DNA from: Heterodera schachtii
Lineage: Eukaryota; Nematoda; Chromadorea; Rhabditida; Heteroderidae
Reading direction: 5' to 3'
NCBI GenBank assembly: GCA_023374025.1
Contig: SIJG01000029.1
Coordinates: 538,342-602,341, forward strand
Length of the DNA: 64,000 nt
Below, piece by piece: positions 11,585 through 21,489 of the stretch. Positions within the stretch are counted from its first letter, which is position 1. Each line of letters opens with the position of its first letter. The position numbers were made by a program, and so were the translations under genes. The notes beneath the pieces were generated by a model. The model worked only from the letters and a program-made list of their open reading frames with translations. It had not been told where the DNA came from and searched no databases.

Positions 11585-11771
11585 TTCGGAAATTAAATCT
11601 TAAATAAAAGACCAATTTAAAGACAAATCCATGCAATTTTTAAACATATTAAAATAGGAAATGAATAAAACATAAGCAAAGGCAGCGAGAATATTGTGAC
11701 GTTCATTGAAATGTATTCGCCAAAAGCAAACAAAAAATCAAACAAAAAAGTAACAAATTACAAAATTCAAA

Positions 11772-12988
11772 TCATTCTCCGGTCGGTTTAGTGCTATTAT
11801 AATGCTCCCCGAGAGTGTAGGCAAATTTGTGGTAGGTCACAATGAGAGGATGGCCAGAAAACACTTCGCCAAATTTGATTATTGCTCCGTCCGCGTGAAG
11901 CACTTCAATAGGACAGCGCAAGACGCAACTCAATGCACGAAGCTGAAAATGGTAGAAATTCAAAGTCAATTGGCAGAAGAAAAGCTCACTTCTGGCTCCC
12001 CACCCCAAGTTCCGCCGCTTGTGCACATCCGCGCCACTTTGGAGCAGTATTCGTCAAACTGTTCATCTTTGAACGTTTCTCCGTTTTCGTTAGCCAAAAA
12101 GGGAAGGAAATCCTCGCGATTTTGCTGCATGTAATCCGCCGCCATCCGACGTATTTCGAAGGCAGAAAACTTAATTTATTAAGAATAATGCCACGTTGTG
12201 GCATTGATTTAATGGGATGACCGACCTTACCAAGGCCCGAAACATTCGCTTGATGTGCCACCGCACTGTAAAGGCAGTCCCCGTCCGGCGACACTTCGAC
12301 CAATTCCAACGCCTTTTCGTCTAATATTTGTCTGATCGTCTCTTTCTCCAAATTGCCTCTGCTGTTTGTTGCGTTTTCGGCATCTTCAGTTTCGGCCTCG
12401 TTTCTCGCATTGGCTTTTTCGGCTCTTTTCTTTTCCTTTTTGATAGACAATTAAAAATCTAATTGTGTTTTCCACATAATTCTTGTCGAGATTACCTTTT
12501 TCATTTGGGCTTTGGTCAGTTTGAGTTCCTTAAAAAAAGGAGTCCCTTCTCCCATTGCCACTGTTTCCGTTGACTGATTGTCCTGCCCTTTTGCTCCGTC
12601 TTAATCAGTTGTCCCATTAAATTGGTGTCCTTCTTTCCGCACCTTCGTTTCGTTCCTCTGCCCTTTCTTCATTCTTCGCCCCCTTTTCCATTTTAATTCC
12701 CTCCATTTGGCACTCCAATTGTGCCATTTCCCTCTCGTGTCGTTGCCTCAGTTCCGTCTCCATTTGTTCGCTTTGTTGGCCGACTTCCTTCTTCCGTTTT
12801 TTGTCATTCTTTGTCAGTCCATGCTTTAAACCCGTTATTCTCGCTTAAAGTTCTTTAATTAGTTTATTTGACTTATTTTCCACAGTATAACACAGACCCA
12901 AAAGTTCCTTCCTTTCTCTGTTGTGCTTCGATTTTAGTTCTTCCAATGCGTCTTCAGTGTTTAAATCCCCACTGCAGTCCATTAACAT
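11772..12988 (-). CDS. OTU-family deubiquitinase, OTUD6B-like
   Basis: This is a predicted cysteine deubiquitinase. The N-terminal half is a charged coiled-coil (EELKSKHNRERKELLGL, GLTKNDKKRKKEVGQQSEQM, ELRQRHEREMAQLECQME), as in OTUD6A/B. The C-terminal OTU domain has the catalytic Asp/Cys block SPDGDCLYSAVAHQ, the helix RRMAADYMQQNREDFLPFL, GTWGGEPELRALS, and the catalytic His block YTLGEHYNS near the C terminus. Introns interrupt at several points; the junction SGLGK|FSAFEIRRM is in frame. The start is ATG at 12988 or the nearby ATG at 12982. It lies between the unknown 13.2-16.9 kb gene and dad-1, all on the minus strand. Confidence 0.88.
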
Positions 12989-13213
12989 TAAATTATTTGA
13001 TTGTTAAAATAAAATTGTCTCGAAAAATGAAAATGTAAACATTTTAAATAATGAAATACAAAATAATAATAACAAAGAATTACCTATCATAGAATTTATT
13101 GAAAGACATACTGGAGAAAGGATAAACATCTGAATATTATGAAACAATCTGAGAGGTAAAAAAGGCAAATACACAAAAGAGCAATGAGAATCGAAGAAGA
13201 TAAGCGGCACTAT

Positions 13214-16200
13214 CTACACATAAAAGACTCCATGCTGTTCATACATGGCATTCACCAGCAGTGCGGCACGGCTTGCAACCGTATTGGCAGATTCGGGGGG
13301 AGCCGATTTGACCAATTCAGCCCAGTCGAGCAGGTCAAAAAATTGTGAACTGAAATTTAAGGGTTATATTGACCTAAGTGTAGGGATGGGATATTAAATG
13401 CATATTTGGGCAAATGTAACTTTAAAAAAAAGTAAAATCTATGTGAAAATAAGTCCAAATTATATTTTGCTATTTGATAGCATCAATTTAACTAATTTGA
13501 AGAAATGTGAGGTATTTTATCCGTTTGGAAAAATTTGTTTGCATTTTTGGTGTATATTCTGCGAGTCTATTTGCATATATTCTCCTACCTAATTACCATA
13601 AAACATACTTTGACGGCTCTTTTACAAACTCTCGGAGGCGTTTGTTAAGTTGAGCAAAATAACGTCTCCATCCGCCGATCTGATTTTTTGTTCGTTTTTT
13701 TCAATGTGAAAGTTTTCCCACCTCTGGTGTTGTGATGATGACAAACGTAGGAATTTGAACAATTTTGAACTGTGGCACTATTTCGAATTCGTCCTTTTTG
13801 TCTAAAGGCTTTTTGTAGAACAGTTCCATTTTTGGGCGTCTTTTCTGCTGATTTAATGTCCCTCTTTCGCGCTGACTGACAAATTTTCTGATTTTCTCAA
13901 CTTTTGTCTTGAACCATTCCGCGAGTTGTTGGAGAAACTTCAATTGAACATCCATTTCGTCACCAGTTGGGTCGGCGTAGTAAAAAAGAAGGTCCAATCC
14001 GAGTGAAATGAAAATCTAAAAATGTTTGATTTTACCAGAGAAATTGCTAGTAAGTCTTGCCTTTGAATAGAGAAAAACTCCTCCATTGACAAAAGTTAAT
14101 TCATTGTCATCAAACCAATGGTCCAATGTCTCCAAAAACCACCTGAATTTGAATGGATGTGTCTTCATCCGCTTATTCTTCGGCGAAGGTTCGAAGCAAA
14201 ACTCACATTGGCATCCGTGGATAGTCAAGCTTCATCAGATCCATGTTTCGAAAAAGGTCGCCTTCCAATGAAGACAGCATCGAATCAGTAAGCAAAAGGC
14301 GCGAGACCAACAACGAGGGAATTTGTTGGTTTTTGGCACTGACTTTTTTCAAATATAAGGCGCGTTTCATAATGCGATAAAAATCCGTTGTAATCCCTTC
14401 TTTTATTTTTGGAAGTTTTTTTCCGAGTAAAGTGGGATTTTGACGCTGAAATTACACTAATTAAAATAAATAAAATTTAAAAAAAAAACTTACAATTGCG
14501 GGTTTAATTAGCGTATCACAATTTGGCAAACGAATTCCATTGTCAATGTCGATTTCAGAAGAATCAATTGAAAGACTGTCGAAGGCAAGAGACTGAAAAA
14601 TAGTTTCGATAAATTAGAAATTCCTTCGTTTTATTCAAATTTCTATAATTGGCCAAACTCACAATGAAATTCGTCCGATTTTGCCCGGTTCTCCTTCTCG
14701 TAGTCCGATTAATATATACTCCAGAAGCAGTTTTGTCAAAATTAATATCACCGCTAAATTTGATGCCTAGCTTCTCTTTTGTCCGTTTTGTTTTCTTTAA
14801 ACAGGATTTCTTAAATGGCTCTTCAGCTTAAGGAATTCCACATGCAATTTAAAAATAAATTTAACAAAAGAATTACGTAGTGCTTCTGCGACATAATTCG
14901 TTGATTCGACGTGGGATACGAAGCTAAACGACATAAAATTGGAATAATTGCCAAAAATGATTACCCAATCACAATTGTAATGCCATTAATGTTATTTAAC
15001 TGTACCTTTCATATTCGTGTCCACAGGTCGCACTTTGAGCAATTGTCCTTTGTGTTTTGGTTGCTGCCTTTACAATTGTGTTGTCCAATTGGCGCCTTCC
15101 AATGTTATTTTTCGAGTTTAATTGTTTGACAGGAGCCCGTTTCTTCCGTTGTTGAATACAATTATTTCTCTCTTCCACAACTTTGTCATTTCCTTCAATT
15201 CCACTTTTGTCATTGCCAATCCCTGCATTGTTTTCCAATATGTTTTGCCGCTGCTTCGTTCCTTTGCCTAATGCCGAGACAAAGCCAATGTCTGAGGAAA
15301 ATTGCGCACGAAGTTGGTGCCTCCTGCTCATTGTCAGATCTTCTTGTTGATATTGTTCTAAAAATTAATTGTGTGAGCCTAAACAATGCATTCGGTTATA
15401 ACCATAGGTTAAAAAGGATGGGCGGGGGGGGGGGGGGGGGTCGGGCCGTGCCAATAGGAGCCACCGGATAATTTTTTTGAAAATTTGATTACAATAATTT
15501 GTTACCAGATTTTGTAAAAAAAAAACTAACCAAATTTCATCCAGTTCCAAACCCCGGACCCGAATTCGAACAAAAAGTCGAAAATTCATTTTTACCAAAA
15601 TCCATCTTTATTGTCATAGTCAGTTGAAATAAATTATGTGGTATAAAAAAATATGATTCATGACCATTTCATGCATTTGAATCGATTTTATGACAATAAA
15701 GATGGATTTTGGGTACTTCCGAGTTTTGCCCCACCCCCCTGAATTTTTTTTCTAATAATTTTTTCTAGGCTAATTTTTATGCTGATCACGAATCTGACTT
15801 TTAATTTTAGCTACAACATAAGTTAGGTTTAATTTTACGTGAAAAACTTAAAAAGATGATAGTGCCGATAGTACCTCCCCCTTTTCAAAAAAAGTTTCAA
15901 TTTTTTTTCACAAAGTAAAGTCATTTTAAGAGTTTTACGGTCGGAGAATCTGATTCCTATATCCAATTCGACACAATTCGAACCGCGAACCCAAATTCGA
16001 ACAACCCGGAAGTACCGCATTTTGGTGAAAAATCAATTTTTGACTTTTGTTCGAATTCGGGTCAGGGATTCGGAATTGTGCGAAATGGAGATGTAGTATT
16101 CGTGATGACCCCGAAAAACTCCTGAAAAGGGGGGTTTGACTACTTTTTTAAATTTGTTGAATTGACTTAATTTTTCAGAATGTAAATTACCAGGAGAAAA

Positions 16201-16946
16201 AAAGTTGGTTTCTTTGAACTGATCGTCAAAATGATTGGAATTGTCGTCATTCGGCAATACTTCAGAAGCATTGGTTGAAAATTCATCCACAAAAATTGCA
16301 TCGTCGCAAGAAAAGTCTTTCAAATAAGGGTCGGATTCATTGTCCTCATCGTCCACATTTTCCCGGACGACATGCGGTCTTTTCGAACCTCTTTTGTGCT
16401 CACTCGTATCAACCTCATCAACACGAAGCATCCGACATTGTCTCTGTTTTGGAATACTTTCTTAGTTCCCTTTGGCCTTTCATTGGTTTTTACCTACCGC
16501 GAGAAGAGTGTCGCTCACTTTTTGTACTTGGCTTTCAAGTGCCGCACATCTGGCAAATTCCAGCAAATAGCTTCTGCAGTTGTAAATTCTGCCCCACTCT
16601 TTCTCCTTAACATTGGTCAATTCCAATTGTTTCCGAATCCAATCAGAATCGATGTCGTCAATGGCTAAAATCGAGTCGTGGTAAAATCATAAACAGTGAA
16701 AACACAACCTTTCTTCGTCGCAGTAAAGACAATTTTCATTATGGCATCGGTGTATTGTTCCAATGTACGGGCAACCATCCCAGTGAGAGGATGCTCACCA
16801 ATTAATTGGATTTTGTTGTTCACTATGCAACGGATGTGATCGAGTCCTTTCGACAAAAGTATATTTGACGTTGTAGGAGCTTCAACAGGTTTCTGTTCCT
16901 CCTCCTCCTCTTCTTCATCATCGAAAAATGGGAGGTCGACATCCAT
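13214..16946 (-). CDS. Multi-exon acidic/charged protein of unknown function
   Basis: A chain of at least ten exons with good splice sites encodes a protein I cannot assign. It starts MDVDLPFFDDEEEEEEEQK, continues with a helical block (GLDHIRCIVNNKIQLIGEHP...ARTLEQYTDAIMKIVF), DDIDSDWIRKQLELTN, and an acidic low-complexity stretch (VDDEDNESDPYLKDFSCDD). Then come a basic segment (QRKKRAPVKQLNSK), RRTGQNRTNF, IKEGITTDFYRIMKRALYLK, WFLETLDHWFDDNELTFVNG and WRRYFAQLNKRLREFV, ending DLLDWAELVKSAPPESA...EQHGVFYV. The alternation of acidic and basic tracts suggests a nuclear or chromatin-associated protein, but this is a guess. The intron at about 15362-16186 has been enlarged by a foldback repeat. 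Confidence 0.65.
15420..16110. mobile_element. Foldback repeat in an intron of the unknown gene
   Basis: Two sets of inverted arms are visible. ACCAAAATCCATCTTTATTG near 15596 is the reverse complement of sequence at about 15690-15715. GGACCCGAATTCGAAC near 15558 is the reverse complement of GTTCGAATTCGGGTC near 16050. A G16-type homopolymer lies at 15423-15440. The motif TTCGAAYTCGGGTTCGGG recurs near 3262, 27186 and 46100, so it marks a dispersed family in this genome. Confidence 0.6.
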
Positions 16947-17415
16947 TTATTTTCTGAATTAGTTTAAAAGTTAGTTGTTTAGACTAAAGTAGCAAAAATC
17001 CACAAAGATCTTAGAAACCATGCACATTTCCATCCGCTCGTTTAAAAACGAAATGCGACAAAAGTCTGTTTGTTTTTCATACTTGGCATTAACAAAAATA
17101 TGTTTGTTTTTCATATTTGGCATTATGTTATTTTTTAGCTAATTTGAATTTGTCTCCTCGGTTCTGTCGCACTTTCCGTTCCAGGGAGGTTTAAGAAGCC
17201 GTAACTTTTTATCAGTTGACTAGATCCAACAATCTTGGTTCTATCGAAAGCCTAGGAACTTATTCTTAGACAAATTACAAAAAAAGAAAAAAAGAAAATT
17301 GAAAAAAGTCTCGATTTTAAACTTTTTTTTCTTAATAACTTACATGTCCGGTTTTTTTTTGTTGTTTATAACTTTTTTTTAATTAGAATTTGAATTCAGG
17401 TTATTAATATTCAAA

Positions 17416-18091
17416 ATGGCTATGGCTGCAAGAGGTGGACGAGGGGGAAAATTGCCTCCCGAGGTAGCATAATAAACTAAGCCACTTTAATTAATTGCGA
17501 ATTTCAGGTCAATCGCATTTTATTCATTAAAAATCTGCCTTATAAGATCACGGCTGAAGAAATGTACGATATTTTCGGCAAATTTGGTGCAATACGGCAA
17601 ATACGAATGCAAGTTTTTCACAACTATTGTTAAATTGTGCAACTATTATTCTGTTAAAGTGGGAATACGCCTGAATCACGTGGTACCGCATTTGTTGGTG
17701 AGTCCAATAAACTAAAAAATTACAATTTTGCAAAGAATAATTATTAGTTTACGAGGACGTTTTTGATGCGAAGAATGCCTGTGATCACCTCAGTGGGTTT
17801 AACGTGTCGAACCGATATTTGGTTGTTCTTTACTACCAAGCGACAAAGGTCTTTTATATTTAGATATTTACACTTTTAAATTGTTTTTTTGCTGCTTTTA
17901 AAATTACTTTTAAACATGACACAAATTGTCAGGCATGGAAACGGATGGACACGGACAAGGCTCGCGTAAAATTGGAGGAAGTGAAGGACCGCTACGGATT
18001 GGGCGGAGACATTGAGAAGGAAAAGGAGAAAATGGGCATTTACACGCCCAAACACACGCCCGGAGTGAGCACGCCGCGACACAAACACTGA
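17416..18091 (+). CDS. SF3B6: SF3b 14-kDa subunit (p14/SF3B6), U2 snRNP branch-site RRM protein
   Basis: This core splicing factor of the SF3b complex contacts the branch-point adenosine. Five exons (17416-17463, 17508-17608, 17660-17697, 17748-17848, 17933-18091) join to 148 aa. The single RRM reads [60 protein letters not shown] and [16 protein letters not shown], almost identical to metazoan p14. Human p14 has 125 residues; this one has a longer C-terminal tail with repeated Thr-Pro ([16 protein letters not shown]). The second intron (17609-17659) starts with GC. It diverges from the unknown gene to the left and is followed 330 bp later by abi-1 on the same strand. Confidence 0.96.
17609..17659 (+). 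other. GC-AG intron in SF3B6
   Basis: Exon 2 must end ...ATACGAAT and the intron begins GCAAGT (canonical context for GC donors), ending GTTAAAG. The join gives [16 protein letters not shown], matching the conserved p14 sequence. Confidence 0.88.
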
Positions 18092-18420
18092 GGCGTGAAC
18101 ACCGAATTTGACATTTCTTTCTAAATTGAGTTTGACATCCTGTCGAATTCGGATTTCCGTTTTAAAAACATTGAAAATTTCTGACCCGTAAATGCTTAAG
18201 ATTAATTTTTTTTTAATTTAATATGAATTATACCAAAAAAAAAAATACCATTTCGACAGGATTGCAATTTTTATTCATTTTTTCTGTAAAGTTTTCTGGA
18301 ATTCTTCGTTAAACCAAAGTTTTTAGTTATTTTAAGTTTGGATCTCCAATTGATATATTTTGCTATTTGACTTGTTATAACTTTCCCATTTCTTAACTTC
18401 TAATATTTTCATTAGTTACA

Positions 18421-21400
18421 ATGGAAGGCGATCCAACCTTTGTAAATGTTCAACCAAATTTCGTGCAACAGAACTTAAGAGAATTGTTAGATTCGCATTT
18501 GCCAAATCAAATTGCCCGTTTTGAGGAGAGCAGCGTAAATTTGGAGAGAGTGGCTGCCTTTTGTGAAGCGAATTACCTTCAGGTGAATTTGATATTTTGT
18601 GTTAACTTTTTAAATGGTTGGCAGTCATTTATGCTTGTGATTGGCTATGACATGTCCGAATTGTTCGCTACACAAGAAAATTTTAGTCGCCAAACAAAGC
18701 CGAGGCATTGGCGGAGACAAAACGTTGCGCGCTGCAAAGTTTGGCGAGTTTTGCTTTTATGGTTGGCGATTTGTCGCGCTCGCTTTTGAGCGCACTTGAG
18801 TTGGAATCGCTGAATCTGTCGGACAAAACTTCACAAATTCAAAACATTGCGCAGGCAAACACGGGATTATTCGAATGGAACACATTAATCGTTCACTAAA
18901 TTTTTAGTTCGTTTCAATTCAAAAGGAAAAATCGGCAAGACGAGAAATTGGCAAATTAACGGCAAACAAAAATTTGATCCGTCTCAACAAAATCACTTAT
19001 CCTTCTTCAGAAGTGCTTACACTTATTGTAATTACTTTTTTTTTATTGTTTTCATTTTAAAGGAGCGTACCCCGCGGTATCACCGAACTCCGATTGATTT
19101 TGCGATTCTCGACGGAATTGGCCATGGCAAGCGACTAGTGCAATCGACTAATGACTATGGCACAATTGGGGCGGCTCGTATGCAAGGAACGTACAGCCAA
19201 ATTACGCTCAATCGTACCGGTTCAATGATCAGCAGCGGAAGGACAACGACAGGCGGTGCTCAAAACCAGCAGCCAATTTATGAACATTATGCCAGGGCAA
19301 ATTATGGCACAGTGAGTCATTCCTTAAGAGTAAAATAATGTTGAGTTGTCCCAACCAAGGGACACTTATTATAGAGGGGTGGGCGGAGTATATTCCCTTA
19401 AAAACACAAAATATCGACAAAAAATAAATTTGTTAATTCCTTCCCAGGGTTCGTCACCTTTAAGGGTTCCATTTTGAATTCCGCCTTTCTGTCAGCTCTC
19501 CCGTGGCTCGTCCCTCCTCCCCCCTCCCGCCCCTGCCGTCTCCTCTCTCCATGATCAGTACCGCGTGCCCATGCCAATCCCTTCCTCCGTCGTCCCCCCT
19601 CCTCAACAACCGTTCACCCGTTCTATCCAATGCTCTCAACATTTCCCTGCTGCGCAATGCGCACCTTCTCATCATAATCGCAACCATTCTATGGGCAGAG
19701 CAGACGAAATGACGGACAACGCTTTGGTGGGAGGCGACCGTACGAACGGCCGTTTCCAACAAAATCACTACGGAAGTGCCAACAACGGACAATGCACGGC
19801 CGAACAAACGCAACAGCAAAACCAACATCATCAACAACATTACGAGCCGATTGGGAGCCAAATGGAGCAGCAAATTGCAAATCATTTGGACAACCAAGTG
19901 GGATAATAAAAAAGGGATAACTTGGATGCAACTCGTTGCCCCTCCCCTCCCCCCTCCCCTCTTATCGGTTCCTCCCTTCTAAACAAAAAAAAAAGAGGAT
20001 TCGGGCATTTTTAAAGGGGGGGGGGATTTCGTATGTTCGTATTGGTTGGGACAAAAATGTGAAGCGATGAGACAAGGTCAGAGACGAAGGCGTAAGAGAG
20101 AGAGAGGCGACTTCGTAAAGGCGAAAAGAATTTTAATTAATTTAACACAATTTCAAATAAAATTTATGGAAATAAAAACAAATTTTCTTAATTAACTTCG
20201 TTAGAAAATTCAAATTAAAAATTCTTTTTTCAACGGTGCCTACAAAAAATCTTAATTTTTCTTTAAAAATGGTTCTAAATCGCAAATTGATCAAATTTTG
20301 GGCAAAATCTGTTAATAAATCACATGCATTCGGCGCCTCCGGCTTTTGGTTCTCCAACCCCCCCCCCCCCTCCCTGGACTATGTTCGTGTGGGGTCGGTC
20401 GGTCTCCCTCCCGCCCACTATTCTATTTCATGTATACATTCAGCTTCATCTCCAACAGCAGCAAAGCAGCAATAATTCTGAAGGACGAATGAATAATTCT
20501 GCCGACTTTTCAGGCACTAAAATTAAAATCAGTCCCGTAGTCAGAAAAAGGGGAGAAAACAGGAATTTGTGGGAGCAGGTCGTTTCCCCCCCGTCGTTCC
20601 CCCCCCCCCCCGAAAAAATTTTAAACAAAAATTTCAAAAAATAAAATTTTGAAAAATTTTTCAGTGATTTTTTCGAAATCTTGTGATGAACTACTGTTTT
20701 TTCAAAAATTTTCGAAAAAATCGCTGAAAAATTTTTCAAAATTTTATTTTTTGAAATTTTCTTACTAAGAAATTTTCTAAGAATTTTCTTATGAAAAATT
20801 TCTAGGTTTGGAATTTTTTTTTTTAAATTTTTTCGGGGGGGAAACGACGTGGGGGGGAAACGACGGGGGGGAAACGAAGTGCACCCGGAATTTGTAACCT
20901 TTTTTCACCAAAAATGGGATTAATTTTTGCCATTATGGAGGCCAAAATTTTTTTATGGGAACATAATAATTCACCATTACGTGCCTGTTAAAATGATGCA
21001 ATTGTCTTCTGTTTTCAATTTTCCTTTTCAGATGATGGCCTTCCCTTGCCACCGCCGCTTCTTCTTTCAAATGCTGTGGCAGCAATGGACCAACATAGCC
21101 GCTTAAATCAACGGGACGATGCGTATCCGCCGCCTCCGAACCGCCCGGGACTGAACGCTGCCATTGGTGGCGAATTGCCCAATTGGGTCCCACAACATTA
21201 CATTGAAGAAGGTGAGAAGTCCGTAAAGATTTAGCCAAATTCATTCGGAAAATGTCTTTAATTTACAGATTTATTGGCTATTAACACTACTAATCTCTTC
21301 TTCTTCTCTAATTGTCATTTTTCAGCGGTTGTTCTGTATAATTACGACTCACAAAATTCGGACGAACTCCGCCTTTACCAGGGAGCTTTGGTTTACGTGC

Positions 21401-21489
21401 TGCGAAAGAATGATGACGGATGGTTCGAGGGAGTGATGGACGGAACCACCGGACTTTTCCCGGGAAATTATGTTCGGCCAATTCAGTGA
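18421..21489 (+). CDS. abi-1: Abl interactor (ABI-1), WAVE complex subunit
   Basis: Abi is a component of the WAVE regulatory complex that drives Arp2/3 actin nucleation. Exons 18421-18582, 18687-18854, 18908-19012 and 19063-19311 encode the conserved N-terminal WAVE-binding helix region and homeo-domain-homologous region (SPNKAEALAETKRCALQSLA, IQKEKSARREIGKLTANKN, TPRYHRTPIDFAILDGIGHG). A Pro/Gln-rich linker follows (about 19491-19888, GYR-like VPMPIPSSVVPPPQQP). Exon 21032-21211 (PPPPNRPGLN, LPNWVPQHYIEE) and exon 21326-21489 encode the C-terminal SH3 (VVLYNYDSQNSDELRLYQGA, KNDDGWFEGVMDG, GLFPGNYVRPI). The intron at 18855-18907 starts with GC. A further small exon between 19.9 and 21.0 kb is needed for phase and was not pinned down; that intron holds a transposable element. 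Confidence 0.92.
18855..18907 (+). other. GC-AG intron in abi-1
   Basis: Exon 2 ends CATTGCGCAG and the intron begins GCAAAC, ending TTTTTAG. The join IQNIAQ|FVSIQKEKSARREIG matches Abi proteins (ISQTVDIHKEKVARREIG). No GT donor is available at this point. Confidence 0.85.
20567..20892. mobile_element. Non-autonomous TIR element (MITE) in an abi-1 intron
   Basis: The element is bounded by GGAATTTGT on both sides (left at about 20561-20569, right at about 20889-20897), a likely 9-bp target duplication. The termini GGGAGCAGGTCGTTTCCCC and GGGGAAACGAAGTGCACCC are imperfect inverted repeats. The interior is a long AT-rich palindrome (TTCAAAAAATAAAATTTTGA near 20630 pairs with the stretch near 20740). 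It has no coding capacity. A 9-bp duplication would fit Mutator-like elements; superfamily is otherwise unassigned. A relative lies in an ELMOD intron. Confidence 0.7.

Larger units (their letters stand above)
9052..16946 (-). other. Candidate four-gene operon (unknown - OTUD6 - dad-1 - ELMOD)
   Basis: Four minus-strand genes follow each other with stop-to-start distances of about 226 bp (13214 to 12988), 188 bp (11772 to 11584) and 195 bp (11063 to 10868). Such gaps are typical of nematode operons processed by spliced-leader trans-splicing. Transcript structure is inferred only. Confidence 0.45.
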
